Shown: piece after piece, positions 47,001 to 58,656 of the stretch | Layout of the letters: the number at the start of each line of letters is the position of its first letter | Numbering within the stretch: the first letter of the stretch is position 1 | Source of the DNA: Zancudomyces culisetae | Taxonomy: Eukaryota > Kickxellomycota > Harpellomycetes > Harpellales > Legeriomycetaceae | Assembly (NCBI GenBank): GCA_001969505.1 | Contig: LSSK01000518.1 | Span: forward strand, 1 to 64,000 | Direction of reading: 5' to 3' | Length of the DNA stretch: 64,000 bases | The notes under the pieces: model-generated | Seen by the model: the letters and a program-made list of their open reading frames with translations, nothing else | Told to the model about the DNA's origin: nothing | The model's database searches: none | Program-made: the position numbers and the translations under genes

Positions 47001-47463
47001 AAAAATTTGTTAATACCTTTATCATTAATAATACAAATAGATAACTATAAAGTTAAAATCAAGTCATACTAAAGTCAAAACTTACTATGGGCCACACTGA
47101 CTTCACCATCGGAATAGAGGAAATTTTATTCAAGTATTTAGAATCCACATCTATTGAAGCACCATGCATCAAGTGGCTGTTGTACACCTGTCGGACCTTA
47201 TACGGAACGTCTTTTTTAGCCATCTCAGCTTTAAAAATTGCTTGCTGTTTATCAAAGTCTTTCAAAAATGAATCGGCAGAATCTCTATCAATACTCATAC
47301 TCTGAATGTGTTTTGGTAGGTGAAACTCAACTATCGAAGCATCTTTGATAGCACTCACTCCATTTTCGTTAAATTCTTCCGTGAAATCATGTTCAATAAT
47401 TTTGCTTGATAATACTGGTGTTACCAGCACCAGTATTGCGCCTAAAAAGTTAATGTATAGCAT
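44083..47463 (-). CDS. Secreted subtilisin-like protease (S8) with PA insert
   Basis: A pyrolysin-type subtilase of the kind fungi secrete for protein degradation. Exons: 47463-47086, 46973-46268 and 46166-44083, in phase, 1055 residues. Order: signal peptide (about 1-19), I9-like propeptide (about 45-126), then the catalytic domain with Asp176 (AIIDSGVD), His224 (GHGTHVSG), oxyanion Asn in AAFGNEGEF and Ser534 in ISGTSMAAP. A PA domain is inserted between His and Ser (VKGKILFVQRGECTF and GADGVVIYNN, about residues 380-450). The C-terminal 450 residues are beta-rich with a fn3_5-like domain (LKQGKEYKGSLTVKN). The catalytic triad looks intact. Exon 2 ends after the Asn and exon 3 begins before the PA domain. 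No wall anchor is seen. Confidence 0.93.
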
Positions 47464-49461
47464 TTTTCACGCAAATTCTACTTTCTTCCAATATTTCTTT
47501 AGTTACTTGTCGGTACTGTTACTCTGATACCTAGTATTACTTTATTGGAAGTACAATTTTTGCATTTATGCTTTTTTTTACTGATACCTTTATATTTATT
47601 ATTTCTTTGAGTTTACTTTTTATAGTTTAAAGTCCAGTGTATACTATAAATAATATAATGAATGGATGAATGAAAAACTAAATAGTACAAACTATAATAA
47701 AGCGGAAGGAAATGAATTAGAAAGCTAGCCTGTGTCTTGAATTGGATTAATACCTATTGAAAAGAAAAAAAAAGAAAAAAAAAGAAAATCCCCTTTCTAT
47801 TAGTGTTGTTGTTCAATACTCTACAAGCATTGGAATACCAACACACCTAGTACCTCGAGAATATTAAGGCATTTCCCTTTTCTTCAACTAACTTCTTTCT
47901 AGAGTTGCATATTAGACGCAAAGATAATATTAAAACAATTCGATATTTAAGTCTAGTAACTCTCGATCTACATTATTTTAAAAGCCAATTCACTACAACC
48001 TACAAATAAATGCATGAATATAGGGGGGTTAGCCCTCTTGTTTTTGCCTGAGCCATATTTCTGTCGTTCTATTGAGAAAAGACAAGCTCTGATTAGCTTG
48101 AACGGGAATCCCGAAAGTTCCATAGCATAAGTACAATATAACTTTAGCATTACAACTAAAATTTTGCGGCTTTACACTCGAACATCGCTTTCGCCTACTT
48201 GAAATGAAAAAACAAGTCGCTAACAGAATTCTAAAAGCTCGATTTGTGGATATATTTCTGCATTAACACTCAACTCACCCCCTCATTTCAGGGTATTTGA
48301 AAAATTGTGACACGCTTGTTACACGCTATTGGTATTTTGCGAACATAAAAAAATCGAGGTCAAATTCAATATAAACATTCCCCAGGTTAGGTCGTTTATG
48401 ATGTTCATAGATGCTCTAGATGTAGCTAATTTCATTTCCATTGCAACAGGATAGCTTTAATTTAGCTATAAAACGAGAAAAATGCTCAGCTAATTGGATA
48501 CTGCCATTTTACTCGCACAAAAAAAAGCATCCCTATCCACTCGCTCACATATCCACTTGCATAATCTCTCCTACCAGCTGTTATTCGAGCCCCTCCCCTC
48601 TCTCTCACCCTTTCTGTACATCATAAAGTTAGTATGTAAGTATGGGAATGGAGGAAAAAACAGAACTCAGGCGTGTTAAACAGCCGAATATCGTGGGAAC
48701 ACATCCCGCGCCCACTTTTGGAACTTTACTATTTTTTAGATGAGTTTTGTAAAAGAGTAGCAGGTGTAATGCAAAGTGTAGTATAGATGTGAAGTTAACA
48801 TCTCATAAACTTGCATCACTTCACAGGCACATCCCCGCAAGTTAGAGGTGACATTCAGTGTTGGTTCTGTAAACATCATTCATTTGAGAGTACACATCGA
48901 GAACCCAGCCAAGCGATATATGATTTTGATAAATCCGTGTTGGTAGTTGTGTAGCAGTACCAGCGAATACAGGTCATTGATATTTGTGTAAAGTGAGATT
49001 TCAACTTCAAGGTTGCTTCTCCCCTGTCTTAGTACAGCTCAGGCACTATGTCAACTGAATACTGGGTGCTATTGACAAACTAGCAGTGAGCTTTTATATA
49101 ATAGAATGGATATACATATCTATAATAACAGCTAAAAGAAGAGTTTTTTGATAGATATGAACTATGTTGCAATACAAGAAAATGATTAAACGTGCCTTAT
49201 GAATGAATCACCGATAGCAAAAACCCAACCTCTACTGAATTTTTTCTCCAGTTAATGAGATAGTTACATCCAAGCTGATTATATTAGTTTTTAGTGTATA
49301 GTTCTCCGAAATTGAAATCGCAAAAATCAAACACAATTATTGTGAATACAAACAACTGGAAAATAATACAAATTCCTTTCTCACTAAATTTCTTGAAGAT
49401 TATCCTAAATACGAGCACAATTTTAAAATAGAGCTTTCTGGAAATTTGAGTTCAAAAGAGT
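47464..49461. other. Long intergenic stretch, no gene recognised
   Basis: 2 kb between divergent genes, so it holds the subtilase and cap-methyltransferase promoters. It is AT-rich; open frames are about 60 codons and not conserved-looking. No tRNA-like B box with matching stem was found in it. Confidence 0.5.
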
Positions 49462-50644
49462 ATGGAAAAGACAATCCCGACATCACGCGAAGAAAATACA
49501 GGAAGTATGACGAAGGGGGAAAAAACTGAAGACAAGGAATTGGTTGCATTGCATTACAATCTCAGACCAGAAATTACTCTGGAATCAAGGAAACAATCGG
49601 TTATAATTCGTATGCGCAGCTTTAATAATTGGATAAAATCAGTGTTGATTGCAAAGTATTCGAGAAAAGATAGGGAAAAGATCTTGGATGTAGGCTGTGG
49701 AAAGGGAGGGGATTTGCTAAAATGGAGAAAAGTGAATATTTCAGATTATGTTGGGCTGGGTAAGTTTAATAAACCATCATATTTACAAGATGGGTACAAA
49801 CGAAATCGGATAATACACTACGCGTAGATATATGGAAAACGTGGTGCTTGTATGCTTTTAATCAAGCTGGTGGTAAAAGACACAATTCTATAAAAAAAAT
49901 AAATGCAAAAACAAATAGATATTGCGGAAAGGTCGGTTGAAGAGGCAGAAAGACGATATCAGAAAATGAGAAATCGAAGATTCAGGGCACGTTTTTATGT
50001 ACATGATTGTTACGGAGAACCACTAAGCAAAATAGAAGGATTGCGAGGGTTCAAGGCGGATATTGTTAGTATACAGTTTTCAATACACTATGCATTCGAA
50101 ACCGAAGCCAAGGTTCGACAGATGCTTTCGAATGTATCTGAGCATTTAGAACAAGGGGGGCTTTTAATAGGCACCACACTAGATTCATACTACTTGGCGT
50201 AAGTATTTCAAAATATTCCTAGATAGACTATCATATAGCGAACCAATACAAACGCGATGTGTGTTTGTTTGCCATAATAGGAAACGACTGGCGAATTCTC
50301 CAGGACTATCATTTGGGAATTCAGTATTTAACATTAGATTTGAAAAAAAAACATCGGAGAGCGTTTTTGGCAGGAGATATTGGTTTGTATTAGAGGATGC
50401 AGTCGATGACTGTCCAGAGTACTTGGTCCATTTTCCAACTTTTATCAAACTTGCAAGAGAGTATGGAATGGAGTTTTTATACAAGGAGTGTTTCCATGAT
50501 TTTTACCAGAAATCTATAAACACTTATGAGCATGTTGACCTTTTCGGATATATGAAAGTAGTAGATAGTGATGGTGGACAGCCATCGACAGATGAATGGG
50601 AGGCTGCGGGGATGTATTTGATATTCGCATTTAGAAAGCTTTAG
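49462..50644 (+). CDS. ABD1: mRNA cap guanine-N7 methyltransferase (Abd1/RNMT)
   Basis: Transfers methyl from S-adenosylmethionine to N7 of the cap guanosine of nascent mRNA in the nucleus. Exons: 49462-49759, 49919-50198 and 50281-50644, in phase, 313 residues, shorter than yeast Abd1 (436) because the N-terminal tail is short. Family features: LHYNLR near residue 30, FNNWIKS, motif I ILDVGCGKGGDLLKW (about residue 75), Y-x-G-x-D-I-A with the acidic residue formed across the first splice (GLD|IAE), VSIQFSIHYAFE (cap-binding/active-site segment) and LIGTTLDSYYLAKRL. The C-terminal FGN, Y-x-F-x-LEDAVDDCPEYLVHF and KKxFxDFY-like segments complete the fold. The enzyme looks complete. Confidence 0.95.
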
Positions 50645-51014
50645 TTTTTTTTTCTGTAAAACATTGTATTTATTTGCCTAAGCATACTTTTAATCTTTTG
50701 TAATTTTCTTTACTGAAGTGCCAAGTTAATTTTTTTAAACAGGATATATATTTGAGACGAGTGGGTAAATACGCAAAAGTAGAAAACATGTTTGTTCAAT
50801 ATATACCTAGAGGGTATGTCGATAAGGATATTCTCTTTATTCAAGCTCTGGTTTTGTCATATGGTAGTTGGTTTATGTGAATACCAGATTATCCAAAACG
50901 ATCAGAGAAATATAATCAAAATGAAAATCAGAACCAAAATCAAAGCTAAAACTAAAATCAAGATCAAAAACCAAAGCCGATGAATGAAACTTGTATACAA
51001 AATGCGTTTAGATT
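50645..51014. other. Spacer between convergent genes
   Basis: 370 bases of AT-rich 3' flank for the cap methyltransferase and the AGTRAP-like gene. Includes an AAAATCA-type short repeat near 50920-50980. No gene seen. Confidence 0.55.
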
Positions 51015-52052
51015 TTAGTTTCTCTGGTATTCGCCCCCAAGATCAATAGGTGTGGCATCCTCTTCGTCAAGTTGATCATAGATAGTATCTCCTCCTAGCA
51101 AAAAAAAAATATATTCAAAGGGTTGAGTGGTGATAATTACGTAACGTTGAAATATAAAACATGCAGAGATCCGGTAAAGAAATGCTATTATGGATCAAAC
51201 GAAGAGGATACAAAATAAAAATGCAGAATAAAACTCACTGAAACTCAATCCTGGGTCTGTGGATCGGCTGCCGCTTAGAGATTGGATTGAAGTGGCAACA
51301 GTAAATGGCTATCAAGTTTATTCGGAACAAGTTAATTAAGTTACGCTTTTAAAACACTTATCAACAGAACTCTGGCTTACCTTCAAGATTATATTTAAGA
51401 GCACAAATCTACAGAATAATATGGTTTTTCGGTTACTTTCCGTTTATATTTTAAAAAAATACTGTAGTAGATAAAACGTAATAAACGTTTACTGGATCAA
51501 TACCAAACTACTTACAATATATTTATCCCGATGCTGTCGGTAATCAACATCCAGAAAATATCCAGAATAATCGTAAACGCAACCAGTACCGCAAACTATT
51601 TGATATTTTCATAAATACCATTTTCAATGTTAACGAACAAATCAAAAGCACAGGATCTCTTTAATTAAAAAAAAAGTGGTAAGGTGATAGATACGTGTTA
51701 GCTGAAAGAATATGTTACCCTTTTGATTTGTTTTTCAGTAGCGTCGTTTGATTGTGTGATGACAAGACCAAACAAATAGATTGGTAAGTTATAGCTTGGA
51801 TTCGGTCCAAGTGCGGTAAGCATGGAAAGCGCCTTTTGTAAACCAAATATAAATTACTCGAATTAGTATTAAAGATTCTGTACCGGTGTATTGAAAGTAA
51901 TAAAAAGAATCTCATTATGTGATTCGTATAAATAGGAGGGTAAAGAATGTTAATTTGATCGAGTTTTTTTTAAGAAAATCAAAACTTACGACGTGTGCCA
52001 AGATTAATTGAGCAAGATCGAGTTTCTGTGCCGTAGAATTTATAACGTCCAT
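51015..52052 (-). CDS. AGTRAP-like small multi-pass membrane protein
   Basis: A 144-residue protein from six short exons: 52052-51990, 51832-51719, 51595-51516, 51408-51381, 51308-51239 and 51094-51015, all GT-AG and in phase. It has four hydrophobic segments (AQLILAHVALSML, NLPIYLFGLVIT, FAVLVAFTIILDIFWMLI, ILFVLLNIILK) and then an acidic soluble tail ending in GGEYQRN. The order of membrane segments, the LDI in the third segment and the hydrophilic tail resemble the AGTRAP family (animal angiotensin-receptor-associated protein, 159 residues), which also occurs in some fungi. In animals the family binds a G-protein-coupled receptor tail and resides in ER, Golgi and vesicles; the receptor is not expected in a fungus, so the role is unknown. 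The 28-base exon 4 is unusually small but keeps the phase on both sides. Confidence 0.68.
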
Positions 52053-55000
52053 GTTATTTGCGTTTGTTTATACCTAGTATAATATATATAACCTTGTTCT
52101 TATTATTCTATGTCTAGAAAATGAACTATCTTTGCTGCTGTTATATAGCTCCACAGTTCGAATACCGAAAACGGGAATTAAACGGATTTGAAACGAAAAT
52201 GCGAAAATGGATTTTTTTTTTGTTTTGGGAATAATGTTATTTATTTTAGCAATAGAGAAAAATTAGGAGGATAAATCAATTGAAACTTAACTACACGAGT
52301 GTCTGGGAAAAAATGTTGAAACGATACTGTGTTACTTAATCTTGGATATTTTTGGGGCTAGAAGTCCTTGGTTGAATTTCAGAGTGTATAAGTGGTATAC
52401 ATGAGTTATGTCTCATAAAACCAAGTAAAAATAATATACAATTTACTGCACGCCAGTGACTACATTAACGGCCATCTGGAACCCAAATTACAAACATACC
52501 GACTCTTTTTTTTATTTCCTTTAGTTAGGGCCATGTTGATATTCCCTGGAATCTTGTATTTGCTTGTAAATTTTTTACGGAAAATAGGGTTTGAGGGAAA
52601 GTCGAAAAAATGGAGGTGAAATCTTAACCAGGGGCAATACCAACACATAAAGCAACTGTTGGCATAACAGTCAAGACTTATAAATGAATAAATAAATATA
52701 GGAAGGAAGGGTATTCTCGCCGCTTTTATACCTGCTAATAACCAAACACTTATTTTTAAACCTAATATCAAATTCTTCGTACGACTGAAAGGTGTATAGT
52801 TTCCAAGTTTTGCTTATTTTCAACCAAGCTATCCATGCTCTCTTTTGGCAACACGAATACAGTCACTATGGAAATAGTAAAAACCTTGGCTTAAATAAAA
52901 GCTGGCTACTAGTTCTCAGTATAAGCAAAGCTCGGCATCTGATCATTTGCCAAGAGCTAAAATTGGTAAGCCGGGTATCGCTGATATGATCAAAGATTCC
53001 AAATGTTAGAAGTATCCTGTATTTACTTTACGTACCTGTTGATACAACTTATCTTTATACCCACTACTGTAAATATGACTCTGCCTTTGAATCAAATAAA
53101 CCGTTGAGATAAAAGTTGTATAGAATGAAAGAGAACCAAGCATTTGCTACAATCTGTGAGTCTTTAGGTTAATAAGCAAAACAAACATCTGAGAGTAAGG
53201 AATAAGAAGCTACTCTTCAGTCATAATACAATATATATCCGGTTCTGTAAAGCAACCTATACCACTATTTCAGTGTCGGTGCGACATTTACCACCTCAAC
53301 CTGTTTTCGTTAGTATGCACATAGAAACGTATAGTGTAGTAACAAGTGCACCCTCGTTCCTGAGCCCAAAGACACCCGTATTTGTACACTTTTAAAGGAA
53401 AAAAAAAAAGAAAAATAGAAAATCCGGGAGCAAGAGGGATCTATGTTTCAATAACGCTAATGTTAAGCTGAAGATTTTTTTTCCAAAACATTTTCCGAAC
53501 TCTGGAACTCTTTTCAATTTTCATTAATGTGTGATAACAACTTTATTTTTAATGCTGAGGTGTAATCTACGGCTGTAACACTTTGGCAGTCGCAAAGTTG
53601 CCTGAGTTTGAAAACTGGTGGTCATTACATAAACAATGCTCAACGGGGTTTAGAATGCTAACACATATAGATGTAGCAGGTTATACGTAGAGATAAAGTA
53701 TAGATTGGCTGAGGGATGGTAGATATGGATGTAGATTTGAGGTTGGGGTGGATGGGTTATGAGTATGTGTGGACATGTGTATGAACATGTGTATGAGTGT
53801 AAAAAATCCTCAACCCTTGTGTTTCAGGTCTATTTTCTATGCTCACTTGTATCATTGTTTTCAAAACACAAAACAAGTTCTTACTGATGGGTGGTCAGAA
53901 TACTAACATATCCAAAAATCCGCTCCAAAAAAAGGGGAGGGAATAGATCTAACCGCGCCTGATAATAGGGTGGCTCGCCACTCTGTTCCTAAAAACTCTG
54001 TTGATGAGTATCCCAACCCATACACAAAACACTTCAAACATGTTGCAAAACCGAGTTACACGTGCAAAAGTAAAACGAAAATTCCATCTAAAGGTGATTA
54101 TTTGGCTATGATTTAAAGACAAACATCTGCCATTTAAATATGGCTGAAAACTTTGCTTATGTGATAATGACAATTTACGCAAAAATAAAGAAAAGGAAAG
54201 GATAAGCACATCAAAGACGGAAAAGGTTGAACTTTTTTTGGCATTTAATGGTCACAATATTATACGCTGTTTATGTTTACTTGATGGGCTTTTTTTTTTT
54301 TTTTTGATTTCCGATATTAAAGTGGAGAACGTGACCTCTGGGTCCTGTGAAAGCGAATAACATAATACACGGAAGGGCTATTACATGACTTTTTGGGATG
54401 AACTTGTTATTTGGTTTTTTCTCTTATATATTTACTTATTTTTTTAAAAAAGGTTATAATTGAGTAGGATGGAGGGGGGAGGCGATAAATATGTTTATAT
54501 CGATTGTTTTAGCCTTTAGGTACCAAAAGGTAAATCCTAAAATATGGTAGCGGTATTTTAAGCAAATTAGCTGGCACTATGTGGCTTTCTTTATCCTAAA
54601 GCTGTTTTTGAAATAGAAGGGTTGTTACACATCTTCTGGTGACAGATGGTCGCTGTTTGGGTTATATTTATTACCAGATCAGCAACGTGTTAGTGATGAG
54701 CTAAAGCACATACCGTTTCATAGTCAATAGTACCGTTTGTTCATCCATCTGGGATAAGCTTGTTTACAACTCAGGCTAGGCTGGTTAACAGTATATTGTT
54801 TATCGTATCTTTATCGCCAGGTTATTACTCGGCGTTTTTATCACAAATAGATTTCGTGCGATTACGTAAAAAAACCATGCAGAACCTGGAAATGCGAGTT
54901 TGAACTTGGCCTAAGTGGAAGCAAAAAATAATCTAAAAGAGTCATAAAGTGTATAAACCAGCAAACCAGGATAAAGAAAAAAATCTTGAACAGGTGATTC

Positions 55001-55722
55001 AACTTGGTTAGATGAATATATAGAAAATGGTGCAAACTTGAGGGAGGGGGGAGGCAGCTTTGTTTTGTTGAGCTAAAATTTCACATTTACGTCTATACCT
55101 GTGTCAATAACATTTAGGTAAAATTGCGCAATTCTTTTTTTCAATCTATTTTGATTAATTGTGATTAAAAAGAAAAAAACTAGTGCCATAGACATAATAG
55201 GTACGCCAAAAAAGGAGAAAGAATGTGTGATAAGTATAGGATTGGATGGCTATAGATTGGTAAATTTGTGATTGGGCCATTACTCTAAGGAGGTGGAAAA
55301 ACAAAAAAGTTTTTGAAAAAAAATATAAATGCGAGTTGTAATGGAGTTGGAGACAGTTTTGCAACAGACATTCAAAATCGCAGACAACACAAGCTTGGCT
55401 TTTTTAAAAACAAAATCATATATATAAGTACAATTTAGCAAGAAACCTGAATAAAATACACAGGTTTATACCAAACGGAAACAATGCGTAATAGGTAGAG
55501 TCAGGGTGGACTTTCATTACTTTTTTCCGATTTGCATGGAGTGCTTTTAGGATAGGAAATTAACTACGAAAAAGCGAGAAATAGCTGAAAAATAGCGATA
55601 TAATATTACAAGTTAAATAATCTCAATACCATTACCTTCTCTTTTTCATACCATAAGGATCACATCAAAAATAACAAAACCCAATATAAGGTTCGTACAT
55701 ATGCAGTTACAAAAGACCAAAG
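52053..55722. other. Longest gene-free stretch (3.7 kb)
   Basis: AT-rich sequence between divergent genes. Short frames on either strand are low-complexity or unrecognised. It contains GATG/GTGTGAACATG short repeats at about 53690-53800 and a T17-like tract near 54290-54305. Its length, immediately upstream of a transcription-factor-like gene, suggests a large regulatory region, but I can point to no specific binding site. Confidence 0.5.
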
Positions 55723-58365
55723 ATGGAGAGAATTTCAAGATATTCGTTCAACAGCTCTGTAAAAGAGAGTAGTCCATATCAAAGGGTGTTAGGATCGGGG
55801 AATGATAGTATTGGAAAAGAAGTGAAGGTGAATATGACAGAATATCAACACAACACTGAGCAAGTGGATGCTACAGATTTTGAAAGGTACAATGGATATA
55901 GCAGATACATGGAAAAAGGACAATATTACCACGAAGAGCAGTATAGAAACAACAACAATAAAAACAAAAACAACAGCAGTATAGAAATATGTAGTACACC
56001 TGAACTCAACTTTGGCCAGTCCGGCTATAACTATAGCAAGCCAGCTAGTAAAGAACAGGGTTTAAATCACAAATCCCAATATTTGGAGTATAGTACGAAA
56101 ATGCGAGAGAATTTTTATGAAACAAGAACGAAAAGAGAATTCGAATTCGTACGGGATTCGACCACCAATAACGTGGGCACAAACTATAACAGTTTATACA
56201 GTACGAGATATAGCTCTACAGGAGGCGAGAGCTCAAGTGGGAGTTTTACCACGAATGACGGCGACGATGATCATAAATATACAAACAGTTTAAAACGACC
56301 GAGGTCGTACGATATGTACCAGACATCTGATGAGATCAACAGCGTCGATATGAAGTATCGGAACAGGGGTAAATCCAACGAGCTGAGCTGGGCGCAGGCT
56401 GAGAATGCGGAGGGTTATAAGGTTAGAAAGTTAGACAGTGGTGATGGTGGTAGCGGCATCGATGGTAGAAATGTGGCAGAAGAACCAGAAAGCTATCACA
56501 CAAACCCCAACGAACATAACCACAATTATAGCCACGAACACCAGTATAGACATGAGACTCAACTTCATTACAATGATAGTCATAGCAGTGGTAATCTCTA
56601 TGATAGCTATTATTGTGATTATTACGGTAACCAAAAGAAGAACAAAAAAGAATTTGAGGATACGCGGGATGACAAGAGAGTGAAGATAGTGGTAGAAACA
56701 GCACCAATGATTCTTCCTACAGCAATAGGCGAAAGAAGCAAAGACGATTCACTGGCTGCCCATCAAACTAATGAAGGAAGCCTTGAATATGAGATGATGG
56801 ATAATCCTCAGCACCATCACCATCACCACCACTCTCTACATCAACAACGACAGAGCCAGCATGATCAGTCTAGCATTCATAACACTATGCTAAGGAGTTA
56901 TGGGATTCCTCAGCCATACTTTTCACATGAAAATTTATACGAAGATGTCGAAGACGAGGATGAGGATGATGACGATGAGGAAAATCAGGGTATTTACAAG
57001 GTTGATAGCCGGAAGAGCGTATACATCTCGCCACCCAGATACAAAAGTTATGAGATGGAATCCGACATTCAAAGTCTGGGGCTAGGAAAGCCACCACAAG
57101 AAAAGACCGTTACAAAAAGTGGTTTGACTACTGGGGATAACGTAATGTCGATAAGCAACCTAATTTTTGCACATGATAGCATCGAAGATCAACGTACTGG
57201 AGGCGATGAGCATCCAAGGGAGAAAAAAACAACCAGCAACCCACTACTAGGGATAACAGATTTTATTCGCACCGAGTTGGAGCAACTGAAAACTCGGGAT
57301 TGTACTGAACCCACCACAAATAAGATTTGCGACGAAGACTCCTCAAAAACCACAACATCCGTTGTAAAACCACAAAGGCGAAGGAAACTAAGTATTGGCA
57401 ATAACAAAAAAAAGAAAACCGATGCTCCTGGAAAGAAACCACACGAGAATGTCGCCGTCCAGGAAAATGTACAAGTAAACAACTCAGATGACAAAAACCA
57501 AGAAACTCTTGATGTATCAACAAAACTGGATATTCCAAAAGAAGCATATGCCGAGGCTCAGTCTCTATACGACCAAATAAAAGGAACAAAAACCATCCAG
57601 AGCCGCCGACCGGTCCAGAAAAAAGCATCTATAATTGCTGCACTGCTATTTATCATATGTAAAAACAAAGGATACCCACGAACATTCAATGAGATTTGTA
57701 GCGCTACAAAAGTCTCAAAACGAGATATAGGGATGTACTATAAACTAATAAAGGCTCTGGTGGTGCTTCCTGGCATTGAAACCTCCGAAGATTCACTCAC
57801 GCAACATCTCAATCCAAATGACTTTATTAAACGCTGGTGTATGTTCATGTCATTGCCTGAGGTTGTTTTCAATTCAGCTATTTTTATGTATCACAAGGCA
57901 GACCAGCTAAACCTGGTAATTGGGAAGTGTCCTGTAAGTATTGGTGCCACGTGCATTTGGCTGATTGTTTGGTGTTTGCAGAGACTTGATTTTCTCATTG
58001 AACTAGATTTTAAACTCCCTGAGAATACTTTTGTCAACTCTGCTGGTGTCCCGACAGTCAAATCATCCCCTTCAGCTCCACCACGAAAACTTTTATCACT
58101 TTCCTCATCACTACGTCCCATTTTATCCATATCTGCATCTTCTGCATCCACATCTACACCATCTCCCCCGTCTACAACATCTCCGCCCTCCCTCCCCGAT
58201 AGCAGCTACCCATATTCCGGCATCTCTTTAAAGGATGTTTGCAAGGTGACCAATGTCACTCCCACAACACTTTTGTCCGTCTTTAAATTGCTTCTTCCAA
58301 GCCTTCACAGTCTACTTCCCCTAACCTTTGTTTCTGATGTGTCACAGCTGATTTCTTTGGAATAA
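55723..58365 (+). CDS. TFIIB-like core protein with disordered N-terminus
   Basis: An 880-residue intronless protein. Residues 1 to about 600 are low-complexity and hydrophilic (Tyr/Asn/Ser-rich, a His run HHHHHHHH near residue 365, an acidic run EDEDEDDDDEE near 415, a basic stretch RRRKLSIGNNKKKK near 553). The C-terminus carries a TFIIB-type cyclin-like core. Repeat 1 (about 606-690) has QKKASIIAALLFIICKNKG, PRTFNEIC and VSKRDIGMYYKLIKAL, matching TFIIB's PRTFKEI and SKKEIGRCFKLI landmarks. Repeat 2 (about 697-880) has CPVSIGATCIWLIVW and ISLKDVCKVTNVTPTTLL, interrupted by a Ser/Pro insert at about 775-825. No CxxC zinc ribbon is visible anywhere, unlike true TFIIB (about 310-345 residues). 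It is probably a divergent TFIIB paralogue acting in gene regulation; the general factor should be elsewhere. Confidence 0.75.
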   Translation: MERISRYSFNSSVKESSPYQRVLGSGNDSIGKEVKVNMTEYQHNTEQVDATDFERYNGYSRYMEKGQYYHEEQYRNNNNKNKNNSSIEICSTPELNFGQSGYNYSKPASKEQGLNHKSQYLEYSTKMRENFYETRTKREFEFVRDSTTNNVGTNYNSLYSTRYSSTGGESSSGSFTTNDGDDDHKYTNSLKRPRSYDMYQTSDEINSVDMKYRNRGKSNELSWAQAENAEGYKVRKLDSGDGGSGIDGRNVAEEPESYHTNPNEHNHNYSHEHQYRHETQLHYNDSHSSGNLYDSYYCDYYGNQKKNKKEFEDTRDDKRVKIVVETAPMILPTAIGERSKDDSLAAHQTNEGSLEYEMMDNPQHHHHHHHSLHQQRQSQHDQSSIHNTMLRSYGIPQPYFSHENLYEDVEDEDEDDDDEENQGIYKVDSRKSVYISPPRYKSYEMESDIQSLGLGKPPQEKTVTKSGLTTGDNVMSISNLIFAHDSIEDQRTGGDEHPREKKTTSNPLLGITDFIRTELEQLKTRDCTEPTTNKICDEDSSKTTTSVVKPQRRRKLSIGNNKKKKTDAPGKKPHENVAVQENVQVNNSDDKNQETLDVSTKLDIPKEAYAEAQSLYDQIKGTKTIQSRRPVQKKASIIAALLFIICKNKGYPRTFNEICSATKVSKRDIGMYYKLIKALVVLPGIETSEDSLTQHLNPNDFIKRWCMFMSLPEVVFNSAIFMYHKADQLNLVIGKCPVSIGATCIWLIVWCLQRLDFLIELDFKLPENTFVNSAGVPTVKSSPSAPPRKLLSLSSSLRPILSISASSASTSTPSPPSTTSPPSLPDSSYPYSGISLKDVCKVTNVTPTTLLSVFKLLLPSLHSLLPLTFVSDVSQLISLE

Positions 58366-58656
58366 TTTATACCATATCCCAAATTCTTTTTTTTTTTTCA
58401 TTGATATTTGTACTTTTATTTTGTCCCCTTTGATTATTTATGCCCTCCATAAATTATGTACTAAAAAAAAATATTTTTTCTTTTACATTTAACTCTGCCA
58501 ATTACCAAATAAATCAATGTTTTTCTCTTGCTTAAGTAGCTGGATAGTGTTCTAATTAATACACAGGTAGATCGAATCGACAAAAGTTGGCGATTTAATA
58601 ATAGAATTGTGCCAAAGGAGGAGATAGATACCAGGATAAACTAACGAAATCGAGCC

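Noticed and set aside
52140-52180. tRNA-like GTTCGAATAC (B-box-like) sequence
   Set aside because: No T-stem, A box or acceptor stem could be paired around it; no tRNA gene was found elsewhere either.
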